NCBI RefSeq assembly: GCF_900143285.1 | Contig: NZ_FRDN01000024.1 | Span: 1-58,373, forward strand | DNA length: 58,373 bases | Direction: 5' to 3' | DNA from: Desulfitobacterium chlororespirans DSM 11544 | Lineage (GTDB): Bacteria > Bacillota > Desulfitobacteriia > Desulfitobacteriales > Desulfitobacteriaceae | Shown: positions 42,625 through 52,139 of the stretch, one piece after another | Layout of the letters: each line of letters begins with the position of its first letter | Numbering within the stretch: position 1 is the stretch's first letter | The notes under the pieces: generated by a model | The model's input: the letters and a program-made list of their open reading frames with translations, nothing else | The model's database searches: none | Told to the model about the DNA's origin: nothing | Position numbers and translations under genes: made by a program

Positions 42625-43683
42625 TTAATATTTGAACGCGGCAGATGTACGGAAGGTTTCTCTGGAGAAGATGAAGTCGTCGATGAGTTTTGCGTTGAAT
42701 TCGATACCGGTTAAGGTAAAGAATCTTTCCCAACCGATTCTCTCGATCCACTCGCCCATTTTCTCCCCTTTATGAGCATTGGCAGCATAGGTCTCGACGA
42801 TATTGCGAACAGCATCGGTAACTTCCGGCCAACGGGGGGGGTTATTCGGCAGGAAGGGGATAACCATCCGTGAGAACATCGGATTGGTCCGCGCATTGGC
42901 GACCTTTCCACCAACCAAGATGGCAATTCCGTCGTTATCAGGGTCAATGATTTCCATACCGGGTGACATGGTGTAGCAGTTGCCGCAATACATGCACTTG
43001 GCATCGTTGACTACGACACTCTTTTCTTTAGGATTAGGACGGATAGCGCCTGTGGGGCAGCTGGCCACCAAGCTGGGAATTTCTGTTCCCTTGCGGATCT
43101 TCTCATGGTCAATACGTGGAGGTGTTCTATGAACACCAACAATAGCTATATCACTGCAGTGAGCAGCACCACACATGTTCAGACAGCAAGCCAAGCTGAT
43201 TTTCAATTGAGCAGGTAATTTTGAGGAGACAAAATACTCATAGAGGTCATCCATAACGGCTTTAACCACGCCGGAGGCGTCGGTAGCCGGAGTATGGCAG
43301 TGAACCCAACCTTGAGTATGAACGATATTGCTGATGGAAGCGCCTGTACCGCCTACGGGAAGGCCTCTTTCGCCAAGAGCAGCAATCAAAGGTTCAACTT
43401 TAGCGGCATCGGATACTAAGAACTCAACATTATGACGAGCTGTGAAACGAAGGAAGCCGTCGCAATACTCATCAGCCAGATTACAAATTTCACGGATGAA
43501 ATCTAAGGAGACAAGACGGGGGGAGCCAACGCGAACGCTGTATAATTCTGCTCCGCTTTCAGAAACGTGTTTCAGCACACCTGGTTTCGGATTTTCATGG
43601 TAGCGCCATTTTCCATAATTCTCATGAATGATGGGCGGCAGCTGCTCCTTATAATTTAGAGGCCCCTGATCTAAAATTGCCAT
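42625..43683 (-). CDS. dsrB: dissimilatory sulfite reductase beta subunit
   Basis: 352 aa. Siroheme/[4Fe-4S] ligation in [20 protein letters not shown] (about 169-188) and, upstream, [20 protein letters not shown]. The inserted ferredoxin domain has SCPTGAI and [14 protein letters not shown]. Partner of DsrA in the alpha2beta2 enzyme that reduces sulfite. A ribosome binding site AGGTGG precedes the ATG; 13 bp separate it from dsrA. Confidence 0.97.
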   Translation of the reverse strand: MAILDQGPLNYKEQLPPIIHENYGKWRYHENPKPGVLKHVSESGAELYSVRVGSPRLVSLDFIREICNLADEYCDGFLRFTARHNVEFLVSDAAKVEPLIAALGERGLPVGGTGASISNIVHTQGWVHCHTPATDASGVVKAVMDDLYEYFVSSKLPAQLKISLACCLNMCGAAHCSDIAIVGVHRTPPRIDHEKIRKGTEIPSLVASCPTGAIRPNPKEKSVVVNDAKCMYCGNCYTMSPGMEIIDPDNDGIAILVGGKVANARTNPMFSRMVIPFLPNNPPRWPEVTDAVRNIVETYAANAHKGEKMGEWIERIGWERFFTLTGIEFNAKLIDDFIFSRETFRTSAAFKY

Positions 43684-43696
43684 TATTAACCACCTC

Positions 43697-44884
43697 TTAC
43701 TTCTTTATTTCATCTTCTGGCCAGAAGACATAGGGGTTAGCACGTGGACGGTAAACCATTTGTGGTACAGCCGGTAAACCAATTGCCGTAAGGAAATTAG
43801 TCATACCCAGGCGATAGATAGTTTCCCCGATTCTCTCGCGGGTCTTACCGTTTTCATCCCACCATTCCCAGATACGGCCCATGAGATCTTTGAACTCTTC
43901 GAAGTCTCCTTCCATCTTCATGAAAGGCACGATGACCCAACCCATGAAGGCAGACTGAACGATTGTAGACTTACCACCGATAAGGATGGTTGCTCCTCTT
44001 TCTTTTCCAGGTGTGATGGCTTTGGGCATTCTGTTGATGCAATGCATACAACGTGTGCACTCTTCCGCTATAACGCTTAATTCTTGAGTTTCTGCATTGA
44101 ATTTCAAGGCGTTTGTTGGGCAACGGTCACAAACGACGGCTTGGATATTCAGCCCTTCAGCAACATAAACTTTTACCGCTTCTTGGTCGATGATGAGACT
44201 ATCTCTCCAGGTACCGATGATGGCGCAGTCAGAACGAGCGATCGATGCGGTACAGTCATTGGCGCAACCGGAGAATTTAAATTTAAATTTATAGGGCCAC
44301 ATGGGGCGGTGTAACTCATCTTGGTATTCGTTGGTGATGTTATAGCAAGCTTCTAAGGTGTCGTAGCAGGCATGCTCACAACGTCCTGGTCCAACGCAGC
44401 AGCTGGGAGATCTTAAGTCGGAACCGGATCCACCCAGATCAAAACCTTCTTCACTCAATTCATCAAAGATGGGTTGAAGTTGGTCAGTGGTTGTCCCAAG
44501 CAAAATTGCATCTCCAGTAGCTCCGTGGAAGTTCATAAGTCCACTTCCCCGTTTTTCCCAGATATCGCAGATAGTACGCAGGGATTGGGTGTTGTAGAAC
44601 CAACCGCTTGGGGAATTGACACGTACTGTGTGGAAGGCAGCCAGGTTAGGATACTCTTCTGGTAAATCAGAGTAACGACCGATTACTCCACCGCCGTAAC
44701 CTTTAACTCCAACGATACCACCGTGCTTCCAATGCCCTCTCTTTTCCTCATAGGATCTTTCCAAGAGATGAAGGAGTTCCTTCGAGGCTTTGTTTTTCAC
44801 GGCAGCCTTTTTGATTTCCGTCACAAAGCTGGGCCATTGTCCTTTTTCTAACTCATCCAGTTGTGGCGTTCTGTTTTCAGCCAT
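43697..44884 (-). CDS. dsrA: dissimilatory sulfite reductase alpha subunit
   Basis: 395 aa. The siroheme-[4Fe-4S] site is seen in [19 protein letters not shown] (about 162-180) and [20 protein letters not shown] (about 209-228). The ferredoxin domain has [13 protein letters not shown] and [15 protein letters not shown]. DsrA with DsrB reduces sulfite in the cytoplasm, transferring the sulfur to DsrC. AGGTAAG precedes the ATG. The first gene of the operon, a small ferredoxin, lies 39 bp upstream. Confidence 0.97.
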   Translation of the reverse strand: MAENRTPQLDELEKGQWPSFVTEIKKAAVKNKASKELLHLLERSYEEKRGHWKHGGIVGVKGYGGGVIGRYSDLPEEYPNLAAFHTVRVNSPSGWFYNTQSLRTICDIWEKRGSGLMNFHGATGDAILLGTTTDQLQPIFDELSEEGFDLGGSGSDLRSPSCCVGPGRCEHACYDTLEACYNITNEYQDELHRPMWPYKFKFKFSGCANDCTASIARSDCAIIGTWRDSLIIDQEAVKVYVAEGLNIQAVVCDRCPTNALKFNAETQELSVIAEECTRCMHCINRMPKAITPGKERGATILIGGKSTIVQSAFMGWVIVPFMKMEGDFEEFKDLMGRIWEWWDENGKTRERIGETIYRLGMTNFLTAIGLPAVPQMVYRPRANPYVFWPEDEIKK

Positions 44885-44923
44885 GACCTTACCTCCAATT
44901 CAAGAATTTCTTTTTATATATTT

Positions 44924-45112
44924 CTACATCTCTGTAATGGATGCAGCACCCGTTGGGCAAACAGATACACAACTTTCACAACCCATACATTCGGTTTCAT
45001 CACCGACGACTTCGGTGATTTCCCCGTTGAATTTCAACAGATGTGCCGGGCAGGCATCTGCACAGGCATCGCAACCGGAACATGAATCGGGATCAATGGT
45101 TATGATGAACAT
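44924..45112 (-). CDS. 2[4Fe-4S] ferredoxin
   Basis: 62 aa with two classical clusters: CSGCDACADACPAHLL (about 10-25) and CMGCESCVSVCPTGAA (about 42-57). It is placed directly before dsrA on the same strand and may deliver electrons to DsrAB or take part in its assembly. GGTGGTGAAGGAAG lies before the ATG. The 137-bp gap upstream contains the likely dsr promoter; AATACACAATGAGTATT (45223-45239 on the minus strand) is a weak inverted repeat there. Confidence 0.9.
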   Translation of the reverse strand: MFIITIDPDSCSGCDACADACPAHLLKFNGEITEVVGDETECMGCESCVSVCPTGAASITEM

Positions 45113-45249
45113 CTTCCTTCACCACCTATCTATCTAATCCTTGTGTGAACTTACACTTTCCAAGTCCATTTAACTACGATTCAAGCTTGGTGTAAAATAG
45201 AGAATTCCAATCGTGCAATACAAAATACTCATTGTGTATTATTTAGCAA

Positions 45250-46944
45250 TTACATATTCAGGGCAGGCTGCAAGGCTCCCCAGGTGGACATCCCTCCTTC
45301 CAGAAAACTGACATCCTGGAACCCCACTCCTTTAAGGAAGCAGGCTGCATCGTATCCGCGAATACCCAGCTCACAGAATGTGACCACTGGGCTGCCCTGA
45401 GGTATTTCAGCATATCGTTTCCTTAGTTCCCCTAAAGGTATCACTATGATATGGGAACCTTCCACAGGGTTGGCCTTGGTCTCATCTCCCTCGCGCACAT
45501 CCACAAAGATGATGGATTTATCTTTTTCCAAGCGTTCAAGCAGTTCAAAGGGATTCACGGTATCCACAACCCCAAGTTGCTTGTTCTCCAAGGTATTGGC
45601 CGCATGAATCAAGACATCCATGGCCGTAGCGAAAGGCGGGGCATAGCTCAAATCCAAATTGCTGATATCCTTAACCGTTCCCTTGAATCTTAAGATGGTT
45701 ATAAGGACATCCAATCGTTTAATAGCTTCTCCCGTACCGCAGACCTGAGCGCCCAGCAGCCGTCCGCTGGCTCTTTCAGCAATAAGCTTGATGGTCACTG
45801 CGCCATGAACGGGATAGTAATGAACTGCGTCAAGGCCGGTGCTTAGGCTTGTTATCACGTCATAGCCCAGCTCCCTGGCCTCTGACTCCCCCAGTCCCGT
45901 CCTTCCTACATTGAGCTCGAAGGCTTGAAAGACTGAAGTAGCGCAAATGGCTGGGAACTCTGAAGCCCTTCCGGCGATATTGTCGGCGATAACCCGTCCC
46001 TGCTTGTTGGCAGTCGATGCTAAGGGGACAAAAACCCGGCGGCCGGATAGCATATTGACCTGTTCGGCACAGTCGCCGCCGGCATAGATGCAGGGATCGT
46101 CGGTCTGCATATATTGGTTGACTTGAATGGCACCCGTTATGCCAATGGTCAGACCGGCTTGCCGGGCCAGCGTAACCTCCGGCCGTACTCCTACAGCGAT
46201 AATAACTAACCCGGTGGCAATGGTCTCGTTCTCCAGGGCTACTCCATTGGCTTTCCCATCCTCATCTCCGGTCAACCCTTGGACAGGACAATTCAGTCTT
46301 AGATCAATCCCTCGGCTACGCATCTTGTGTTCGACGAGAAGGGCCATATCCGGGTCAAGCAGCTTGGGAACGACACTTCCTTGACTTTCGCACAGAGTGA
46401 CTTTTAAGCGCGGTCCGGCGATGGCGTCGGCCACTTCAATGCCAATTAAACCTGCACCGATAATGGTGGCATGTTGGATCTTCTTTTCTTTGATCAGGGT
46501 TTTGATATTCACCGCATCATCCAAATGATGTACGGCATAAACGTTCTGGTACTGAATTCCGGAAATGGGCGGCGCCATTTCTTTAGCGCCTGTGGCCAGA
46601 ACCAAAGCATCATAGTCCAGGTCACGTTCCTCACCTGTGGCAAGGTTCCGGATTTTGACTTTTTTCTGCTGACGGTCGATAGCCAGGGCCTCGGTCTGGG
46701 TTAATACATTGATACCCTTGGTATCCTCAAAGTATTGGGGGTCGCGAATCAACCCCGCCGAGGTCTTCATAAGATCTTCTATCTTGGGGACCAGGTTGCC
46801 CAAAAATAAGGGCAACCCGCAAGATCCATAGGAAACGATCTTCCCTCTTTCAATAACGGTTATTTCGGCGTCTATAGAAAGGCGTCGTAAGCGGGCTGCT
46901 ACCTTAGGTCCTGTAGCGACTCCGCCAATAATCACAACTTTCAC
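45250..46944 (-). CDS. CoA-disulfide reductase / rhodanese fusion (FAD-dependent)
   Basis: 564 aa. N-terminal pyridine nucleotide-disulfide oxidoreductase with FAD motif IIGGVATGPKVAARLRR, the single active-site Cys in SYGSCGLPLFLGN (~43) typical of CoA-disulfide reductases, and NAD(P) motif IIGAGLIGIEVADAIAG (~160). The C-terminal ~100 residues are a rhodanese domain with active Cys in VVTFCELGIRGYDAACFL. Such fusions reduce CoA persulfides or polysulfide. The start is GTG after GAGGTGG. It follows the DsrMK-like pair and probably shares its transcript. Confidence 0.9.
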   Translation of the reverse strand: MKVVIIGGVATGPKVAARLRRLSIDAEITVIERGKIVSYGSCGLPLFLGNLVPKIEDLMKTSAGLIRDPQYFEDTKGINVLTQTEALAIDRQQKKVKIRNLATGEERDLDYDALVLATGAKEMAPPISGIQYQNVYAVHHLDDAVNIKTLIKEKKIQHATIIGAGLIGIEVADAIAGPRLKVTLCESQGSVVPKLLDPDMALLVEHKMRSRGIDLRLNCPVQGLTGDEDGKANGVALENETIATGLVIIAVGVRPEVTLARQAGLTIGITGAIQVNQYMQTDDPCIYAGGDCAEQVNMLSGRRVFVPLASTANKQGRVIADNIAGRASEFPAICATSVFQAFELNVGRTGLGESEARELGYDVITSLSTGLDAVHYYPVHGAVTIKLIAERASGRLLGAQVCGTGEAIKRLDVLITILRFKGTVKDISNLDLSYAPPFATAMDVLIHAANTLENKQLGVVDTVNPFELLERLEKDKSIIFVDVREGDETKANPVEGSHIIVIPLGELRKRYAEIPQGSPVVTFCELGIRGYDAACFLKGVGFQDVSFLEGGMSTWGALQPALNM

Positions 46945-46992
46945 TTTACCACCTCATATTCTCTCGCCCCGCTGCGGGCAACAGGGTATGGC

Positions 46993-48612
46993 CTACTCTT
47001 CTCCCAGGAACTCAAAGAAAGGTGCCTTCAGATCAACCATAGCGTTGACGACCAATTCGATTAAGCCGCCATATTGGACATTGAACTTATCGGTTGCTTC
47101 GTAGTACTCCAGGAGCTCCCGCATGGTTCCTTTACAGTTGGAGCAAGGAGCACAGATGTATTTAACGATCTGAGGATCTTCAATAGTATCCTGAAAAGCA
47201 TTGAGGATCTGAGCAAATTTCTTGCGGGCACTGATCTTTCTCGTGAAATCCGCGAAGTTCTGGCCATGCATGATGGCGAAACCGCTCCCGCCGCCGCAAC
47301 AATAATTATCCACTCCATGAGGTGTCATTTCACGGAATTGGGGGGCAAGCTGATGCAGGACTTCACGCTGGGGCATCACAACCCCCATCTGTCTGACCAC
47401 GTTACATGGGTCATGCAGAGTCACCGGGAAATTGTTCTTGCTTGGATCGAATTTGATGGCTCCTGATTTGACGATATCCCGCAATAAGGGGAAAAAGCTT
47501 TCCACAGGCACTTTATCCGAGCCGGGAATCATTCTGTCGGCCGATATGGCCGCCGCTTTATGGGCATGTCCGCATTCGCCTTCCACAACGCGTCTTACTC
47601 CCAGCTCCCTTGCTGCTTTCATTTGGGATACAGCAATCTTTTTGGCCTGGACATCATCATACCAAATCCCATAATTGACGCTGTCATAACCAATAATATC
47701 ACTACTGAGGGTCCAGTTGAGTCCGGCCGCTTCAAAGAGAATAGCAAAAGCCATCGGGTTTTCCGGCCAAGCCACATATTCGCCGGCATTGTGGATCAAA
47801 AGAATATCCGCGCCTTTTTTATCAATGGGAATTTTTATTTTCAAGCCAAACTTATCTTCAATTTCTTCTTCCAAAAACTCTATATTGTCCAAAAAGGCCG
47901 CCTTAGTCATTCCGGTGGAGGAACCTGTCTTCAGCTGATTCTCCGTTCCTTTTTTGTGAATCGGGCTGGGGGCAATCCCCATCTCCATGCTGAAAATCTT
48001 GCGGATTTCTTTGGCCATGATGCCATTATCCAACCCCAGAGGACAGGTTTGGGCACAACGACGGCAAAGGTTGCATCGATAGGCGGATTCGCCAAGACGA
48101 GCGATACTTTCCCAGGTTGCCTCAAGGTCGGCGCCTACTAAACCGCCAAGCAATTTGCCGCTGGTAGTGAAGTACTTTTTATAGATTTTGCGCAGAGCCT
48201 CTACCCGGAAAATAGGCCGATAAAGTTCATTATTGCCGGACCCTTCATAGATGTGGCAGGCATTGGAACAGGTGTCGCATTTAGCACAGTACTCAAAGGA
48301 AAGCATTAAGGGCTGTCTCATGCCGTTGTTGGCGTCGGTGAAAAGCTTCTCCAAACCGCTCAAGAACTTACGGACAAACTCCTCTTCTTCCTCTTTGGAT
48401 TTGGGGCGGGTCAAAGTATCAATGCCCACGAAGCCATCCAGGGAAGTACAGTATTTTTCACGCCATGCCGGTTTGACTTCCATGAAATCGGGTTCCATGC
48501 CGGGCTTATCATAAGGACGCGGCAAAGGCATAAGTTCTTCCATCGGGATCTGGACCAACTGCTCATCAGGTCTGTTTAAATCACTGGGTTTTAGGTCTTT
48601 ATGATCTATCAT
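46993..48612 (-). CDS. DsrK/HdrD-like iron-sulfur protein (second copy)
   Basis: 539 aa, same layout as DsrK: CAKCDTCSNACHIYEGSGN (~109), CNLCRRCAQTCPLGLDNG (~181), and the CCG domain LHDPCNVVRQMGVV (~401) plus DNYCCGGGSGFAIMHG (~441). A late Cys pair ICAPCSNCKGTMREL completes the second CCG motif. HdrD/TmcB-like proteins reduce disulfides or polysulfide or exchange electrons with soluble carriers. With the cytochrome b gene upstream it forms a second DsrMK/TmcBC-type module without J, O or P; the substrate is unknown. Confidence 0.88.
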   Translation of the reverse strand: MIDHKDLKPSDLNRPDEQLVQIPMEELMPLPRPYDKPGMEPDFMEVKPAWREKYCTSLDGFVGIDTLTRPKSKEEEEEFVRKFLSGLEKLFTDANNGMRQPLMLSFEYCAKCDTCSNACHIYEGSGNNELYRPIFRVEALRKIYKKYFTTSGKLLGGLVGADLEATWESIARLGESAYRCNLCRRCAQTCPLGLDNGIMAKEIRKIFSMEMGIAPSPIHKKGTENQLKTGSSTGMTKAAFLDNIEFLEEEIEDKFGLKIKIPIDKKGADILLIHNAGEYVAWPENPMAFAILFEAAGLNWTLSSDIIGYDSVNYGIWYDDVQAKKIAVSQMKAARELGVRRVVEGECGHAHKAAAISADRMIPGSDKVPVESFFPLLRDIVKSGAIKFDPSKNNFPVTLHDPCNVVRQMGVVMPQREVLHQLAPQFREMTPHGVDNYCCGGGSGFAIMHGQNFADFTRKISARKKFAQILNAFQDTIEDPQIVKYICAPCSNCKGTMRELLEYYEATDKFNVQYGGLIELVVNAMVDLKAPFFEFLGEE

Positions 48613-48645
48613 TATGTCAATCTCCTCTCCTCGATTTCATTACCC

Positions 48646-49545
48646 CTACTTGGGGGCCTTTTCCGTAGGTGCAGGTGCACCGGCAATATGGGGAGCCGAC
48701 CATTTGTTCTGCGGCTTATATTGAGCAGCCTGTTTGATTTTTTCCTCAACCTTGCTGCCCGCGAGATTCGGATCATTATCCCAGATAACCATATGGAAGC
48801 TGAAAAACTTGCCTACATAATGGCTCATCTTGCTTATAGGGATGTATATCAGCATAATTCCGGCCAGAATAATGTGAATCGTCAATAGGGGATCGTCATT
48901 CAAAGGTTGGAAAGACAGAACATTAGCCATAGCATCCCGGGCATTGCTCATGGTGATATCTGCACTCCACACCAAAATACCGGTTAAAGTCACGACGAAT
49001 AAGAGCAATAGATTGAAATATTCCTGTGGCGTAGTGTATTTCTTGAGGATGGGGTCTGCGACCCGGCGCACCAATAAGCTGATGGCACCAAAGGAAGCTA
49101 AAAAGAAACCTATCCAGCCAACCAAAGGTGTCGCATAGTAAAGGAGCGCGCCCCAAAGGCCGCCGTCGGCAGCAACGGTTCCGCCCGCTAATTGGGTGGC
49201 AGCTGCCGCCGCAAGAATTACAGTCCAAGCGAAAATAAAATAAATGCCCAAATGAAGTGAATAGGATAACCACCAAAGAGATTTTTGGTTCTGAAAGAGC
49301 TTTTTAATGAACAGAATCTCCTTCAACATGTCAACGATCTCGGATGCTGTTGATGTTTCATGAGGCTTAGCCCACCATTCGGCTTGCTCATAATAGGATC
49401 CTCCATGCTCATGTCCCTTTTCTTTGGGAACAGGATAGAGATCCAGGCGCCCATGCATTGGCATTTTAGTGTACTCATACGCTTTATACGCAGAGATTGC
49501 TAAAAATAAAAACATGGCCAGAATCGCATAAAAGACTAGAAACAA
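48646..49545 (-). CDS. DsrM/TmcC-like cytochrome b membrane protein
   Basis: 299 aa. N-terminal anchor FYAILAMFLFLAISAYKAYEY, then a soluble stretch and four more hydrophobic helices with histidines (LWWLSYSLHLGIYFIF and LLTIHIILAGIMLIYIP...MSHYVGKFFSFH), as in NarI/DsrM-type cytochromes b. Start TTG nine bases after GGGGG. Together with the downstream HdrD-like gene it would link menaquinol to a thiol/disulfide or sulfur substrate. Confidence 0.88.
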   Translation of the reverse strand: MFLVFYAILAMFLFLAISAYKAYEYTKMPMHGRLDLYPVPKEKGHEHGGSYYEQAEWWAKPHETSTASEIVDMLKEILFIKKLFQNQKSLWWLSYSLHLGIYFIFAWTVILAAAAATQLAGGTVAADGGLWGALLYYATPLVGWIGFFLASFGAISLLVRRVADPILKKYTTPQEYFNLLLLFVVTLTGILVWSADITMSNARDAMANVLSFQPLNDDPLLTIHIILAGIMLIYIPISKMSHYVGKFFSFHMVIWDNDPNLAGSKVEEKIKQAAQYKPQNKWSAPHIAGAPAPTEKAPK

Positions 49546-49724
49546 TGTCTTCTACCCCCTTGATTATAGTAATGATTGTTAATACTATCACTTTTAGTCT
49601 AGGTCAGTTTAAAGTCTTTGTAAAATTTGCTTTTGCAATTGTGAACATTAGGATTACCGATACCTAATAGGAAATTAATTTCATACTCTTTCCCGGTACC
49701 GCTCCGCTTGATACGGTATCCCTT

Positions 49725-49829
49725 TTATCCATCCTGAGGCCCAAATATTGGTTTAGGTATAACCATCACCGGAAAGCTCAGCCCGGCCTGCCTGGCAGCC
49801 TCAAAGCCTGCTTCAATAGACAGAGTGAA
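49725..49829 (-). pseudogene. possible remnant of a bacterial microcompartment (BMC) shell gene
   Basis: The minus strand reads FTLSIEAGFEAARQAGLSFP then VMVIPKPIFGPQDG and a stop. The pattern EAG..AA...G......VIP.P is that of the C-terminal part of BMC-domain shell proteins (PduA/EutM). Only ~34 residues remain, with stops on the upstream side. The match is short, so this is tentative. Confidence 0.35.
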
Positions 49830-50137
49830 TTAGTCTCAATAAACTTTGTGAAATTTCCTCCATAAATTATCCCTATATCGTTCATTTTAAATTCATATTT
49901 CACATATTTAGTTATAGGACCTATAATAAAAACAAATAGAACATCTTTTCACTTTCACAGAACTCATGTGAATGTGGTCGTTTTCCCTATGATTTTTTTA
50001 CCTTAATAGTTATATTATAACAGCGGACAATTATCCTTTAATTATTCATAATATTCAGTTTACTAATCTTATAGACTTTGTTATCTTTCATCCAGCGTGG
50101 ATGAAGAAATAGCTTAAACTCTAGAAGGGGGTGATTT

Positions 50138-50206
50138 ATGACAGTTTTCGATTACTTTCACATTCACAAACTTTTTGTAAAGGAGGAGGAACTAAAACTT
50201 AAGTAG
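50138..50206 (+). CDS. possible 22-aa leader peptide
   Basis: ATG at 50138 with a strong AAGGGGGTG ribosome binding site; translation gives MTVFDYFHIHKLFVKEEELK then LK and a TAG. It lies ~165 bp before the exporter start. Inside it is a second very strong AAGGAGGAGG with no start codon after it. A leader or regulatory peptide is possible; chance is not excluded. Confidence 0.35.
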   Translation: MTVFDYFHIHKLFVKEEELKLK

Positions 50207-50371
50207 ATTCGCTAATACGATATTACTAAGCATCGTTTCGAACCCTAATTATACCATATTACTTTCTAAATCTACCCATGAAAGTGAATAATACTACGAA
50301 TGTCGTCTTAACAACACATTATTCAAAAGTAAAATGAAATAGTGCTCACAATTCTCAGGGAGGTGGAGAAC

Positions 50372-51841
50372 TTGTCCACGAATACTTACGCAAGAAAAAA
50401 AGCTCTTCAAAATGAAGACTGGTGGGCGGCCTGGCTAGGGCTATTTATCTTCGCATTAGGTTTAGGACCTTACTTTGGGGCAGACCTGTTAGGCTGGGTA
50501 ACAAAAGCAAATGTATGGATCGAGCCTGCCAAAGCTTTTGGTCCCGTATCTAAAGGTACAGGTCTCGGTGGTTTCACATCCTTATTAGTGACTTTCTTAT
50601 TCGTTTTAGCTATCACCACTGTTGCCGCTAAATTTGTCGGCTCTAATCTAAAAAAATACGCCATTGGTTTTTCAATTATATTCTGGGTAACCATGGGTTG
50701 CCTCATGTTAGGCAACATTGCTTATATCGGCGCTACACCTGATAAGACTGCTAGTTATGGCATTGGCTGGTCTCTTGGTCTAGGCGAAATGGGTTATATC
50801 ATCGCCATGGTAGTCGGTCTTATTATTGGGAACTTCTTTATCAAACAAGCCGACTTTTTAAAAGAAGCCGCAAAACCTGAATTATTTATTAAAATCGGTA
50901 TCGTCGTTCTTGGTGCCTCCATTGCTATTAAAACTCTCGATGCCTTTGGTCTGGCTACAACAATCATCATCCGGGGACTTTGTGCTGTTGTTGAAGCTTA
51001 CTTGATCTACTGGCCGGTAGTTTACCTTATCGCTCGTAAATTCTTCAAATTTACACCAGAATGGGCAGCACCTTTGGCATCCGGTATCTCCATCTGCGGT
51101 GTTTCTGCTGCTATCGCTACTGGTAGTGCTATCCGGGCCCGTCCCGTTATTCCTGTAATTCTCTCCGCTGTTATCATCGTTTTCGTTGCCCTCGAACTCT
51201 TGTTATTGCCTTGGTTAGCACAAGCTTTCTTGTTCAAGGATCCTATGGTTGCCGGTGCTTGGATGGGTCTGGCTGTTAAATCCGACGGTGGCGCTATCGC
51301 CAGTGGTGCTATCACCGACTCCTTGATCAGAGGCCGTGCTTTAAGAGAACTGGGCATCAACTGGGAAGAAGGCTGGATCTTGATGGTGGCTACCACCACG
51401 AAAGTCTTCATCGACATCTTTATCGGTGTATGGGCCTTCATTCTGGCTATTATCTGGTCCGTATTCCCCATCGATAAAAATGCCAGTGCAAATCCTGGTG
51501 AAAGAAATAAAGTCAGTGCCGTAGATATCTGGGATCGCTTCCCCAAATTCATCATCGGTTTCGTACTGACTTTCCTCATCCTGTTCTTAGTTGGTGTGAA
51601 TAATCCTGATGGCGTGAAGTCATTAAGCACAGGTGTTAATGAAGGAAATGCTTTCAGAACTATCTTCTTTGGCTTATGTTTCTTCTCCATCGGCTTAGTC
51701 ACTAACGTTCGCAAGCTCTGGGCAGAAGGAATGGGACGTATCGTTGCCATTTATGGTATTGCTCTCTTCGGCTTCATTCTCTGGTTCGGACTGTTCATCT
51801 CCTGGCTCTTCTACCATGGAATTACGCCTCCGACTGTTTAA
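50372..51841 (+). CDS. YeiH-family putative sulfate/sulfite exporter
   Basis: 489 aa from the TTG at 50372, six bases after AGGGAGGTG; an in-frame GTG is at 50342. About 11 hydrophobic segments. The family pattern (YeiH/PSE, UPF0324) is seen in IKIGIVVLGASIAIKTLDAF, ASGISICGVSAAIATGSAIR, MGLAVKSDGGAIASGAITDS and MGRIVAIYGIALFGFILWF. It sits next to sulfite-respiration genes, so sulfite, sulfonate or another sulfur anion is a likely substrate, though transport direction is unproven. It is followed 27 bp later by a small membrane protein gene. Confidence 0.85.
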   Translation: MSTNTYARKKALQNEDWWAAWLGLFIFALGLGPYFGADLLGWVTKANVWIEPAKAFGPVSKGTGLGGFTSLLVTFLFVLAITTVAAKFVGSNLKKYAIGFSIIFWVTMGCLMLGNIAYIGATPDKTASYGIGWSLGLGEMGYIIAMVVGLIIGNFFIKQADFLKEAAKPELFIKIGIVVLGASIAIKTLDAFGLATTIIIRGLCAVVEAYLIYWPVVYLIARKFFKFTPEWAAPLASGISICGVSAAIATGSAIRARPVIPVILSAVIIVFVALELLLLPWLAQAFLFKDPMVAGAWMGLAVKSDGGAIASGAITDSLIRGRALRELGINWEEGWILMVATTTKVFIDIFIGVWAFILAIIWSVFPIDKNASANPGERNKVSAVDIWDRFPKFIIGFVLTFLILFLVGVNNPDGVKSLSTGVNEGNAFRTIFFGLCFFSIGLVTNVRKLWAEGMGRIVAIYGIALFGFILWFGLFISWLFYHGITPPTV

Positions 51842-51868
51842 TCACTTATAATGTAAGGGGGAATTAAA

Positions 51869-52024
51869 ATGGCAATTAAAACTGGGCAACAAGCGCCTGC
51901 CGCTAAGAAAGCTTACGAAGATGAATGGTATGATCTTCTACCTATCGAAAAGAAACTTATTGGCGGTTCGTTAGGATTAGGACTTACACTTCTGGTTATC
52001 TTCGTGATTATCTTCAAATTCTAG
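51869..52024 (+). CDS. 51-aa single-span membrane protein, exporter partner
   Basis: ATG at 51869 after AAGGGGG; translation MAIKTGQQAPAAKKAYEDEW, YDLLPIEKKLIGGSLGLGLT, LLVIFVIIFKF. The N-terminal half is polar, the last ~18 residues form one membrane helix. It is 27 bp behind the exporter gene and before a strong terminator, so it is almost certainly co-transcribed and may be a small subunit. No family recognised. Confidence 0.75.
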   Translation: MAIKTGQQAPAAKKAYEDEWYDLLPIEKKLIGGSLGLGLTLLVIFVIIFKF

Positions 52025-52050
52025 TCTTCATCTAAAACCTGCAAAGTAAT

Positions 52051-52101
52051 AAGGGAGTATCGCCGCACAACTTGAACAAAGTAGTGCGGCGGTACTCCCT
52101 T
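52051..52101 (+). terminator. terminator of exporter operon
   Basis: 18-bp arms, AAGGGAGTATCGCCGCAC (52051-52068) and GTGCGGCGGTACTCCCTT (52084-52101), with one mismatch and a 15-nt loop; the right end runs into TTT. It lies 27 bp after the small membrane protein gene. Confidence 0.8.
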
Positions 52102-52139
52102 TACCTATTCATCCCGAAGAGCTATCGCACAAAACTTTT

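Larger units (their letters stand above)
49546..50371. other. long intergenic region with divergent promoters
   Basis: About 800 bp between the divergent DsrM-like gene and the exporter gene. Besides the possible BMC remnant and the small ORF at 50138 it has TTCACA-N7-TGTGAA (49964-49982) and several CTTTCAC-type motifs (49962, 50155 and, inverted, 50279-50288) that may be regulator sites. No RNA gene is recognised. Confidence 0.4.

Noticed and set aside
45223-45239. Inverted repeat AATACACAATGAGTATT as the dsr operator
   Set aside because: The arms are only 5-6 bp in AT-rich sequence; not distinct enough from chance, so it is only mentioned with the ferredoxin gene.
49964-49982. TTCACA-N7-TGTGAA as a CRP/FNR site
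   Set aside because: The arms are in the opposite order to TGTGA-N6-TCACA, and the FNR pattern TTGAT-N4-ATCAA is not met; kept only as an unspecific inverted repeat.
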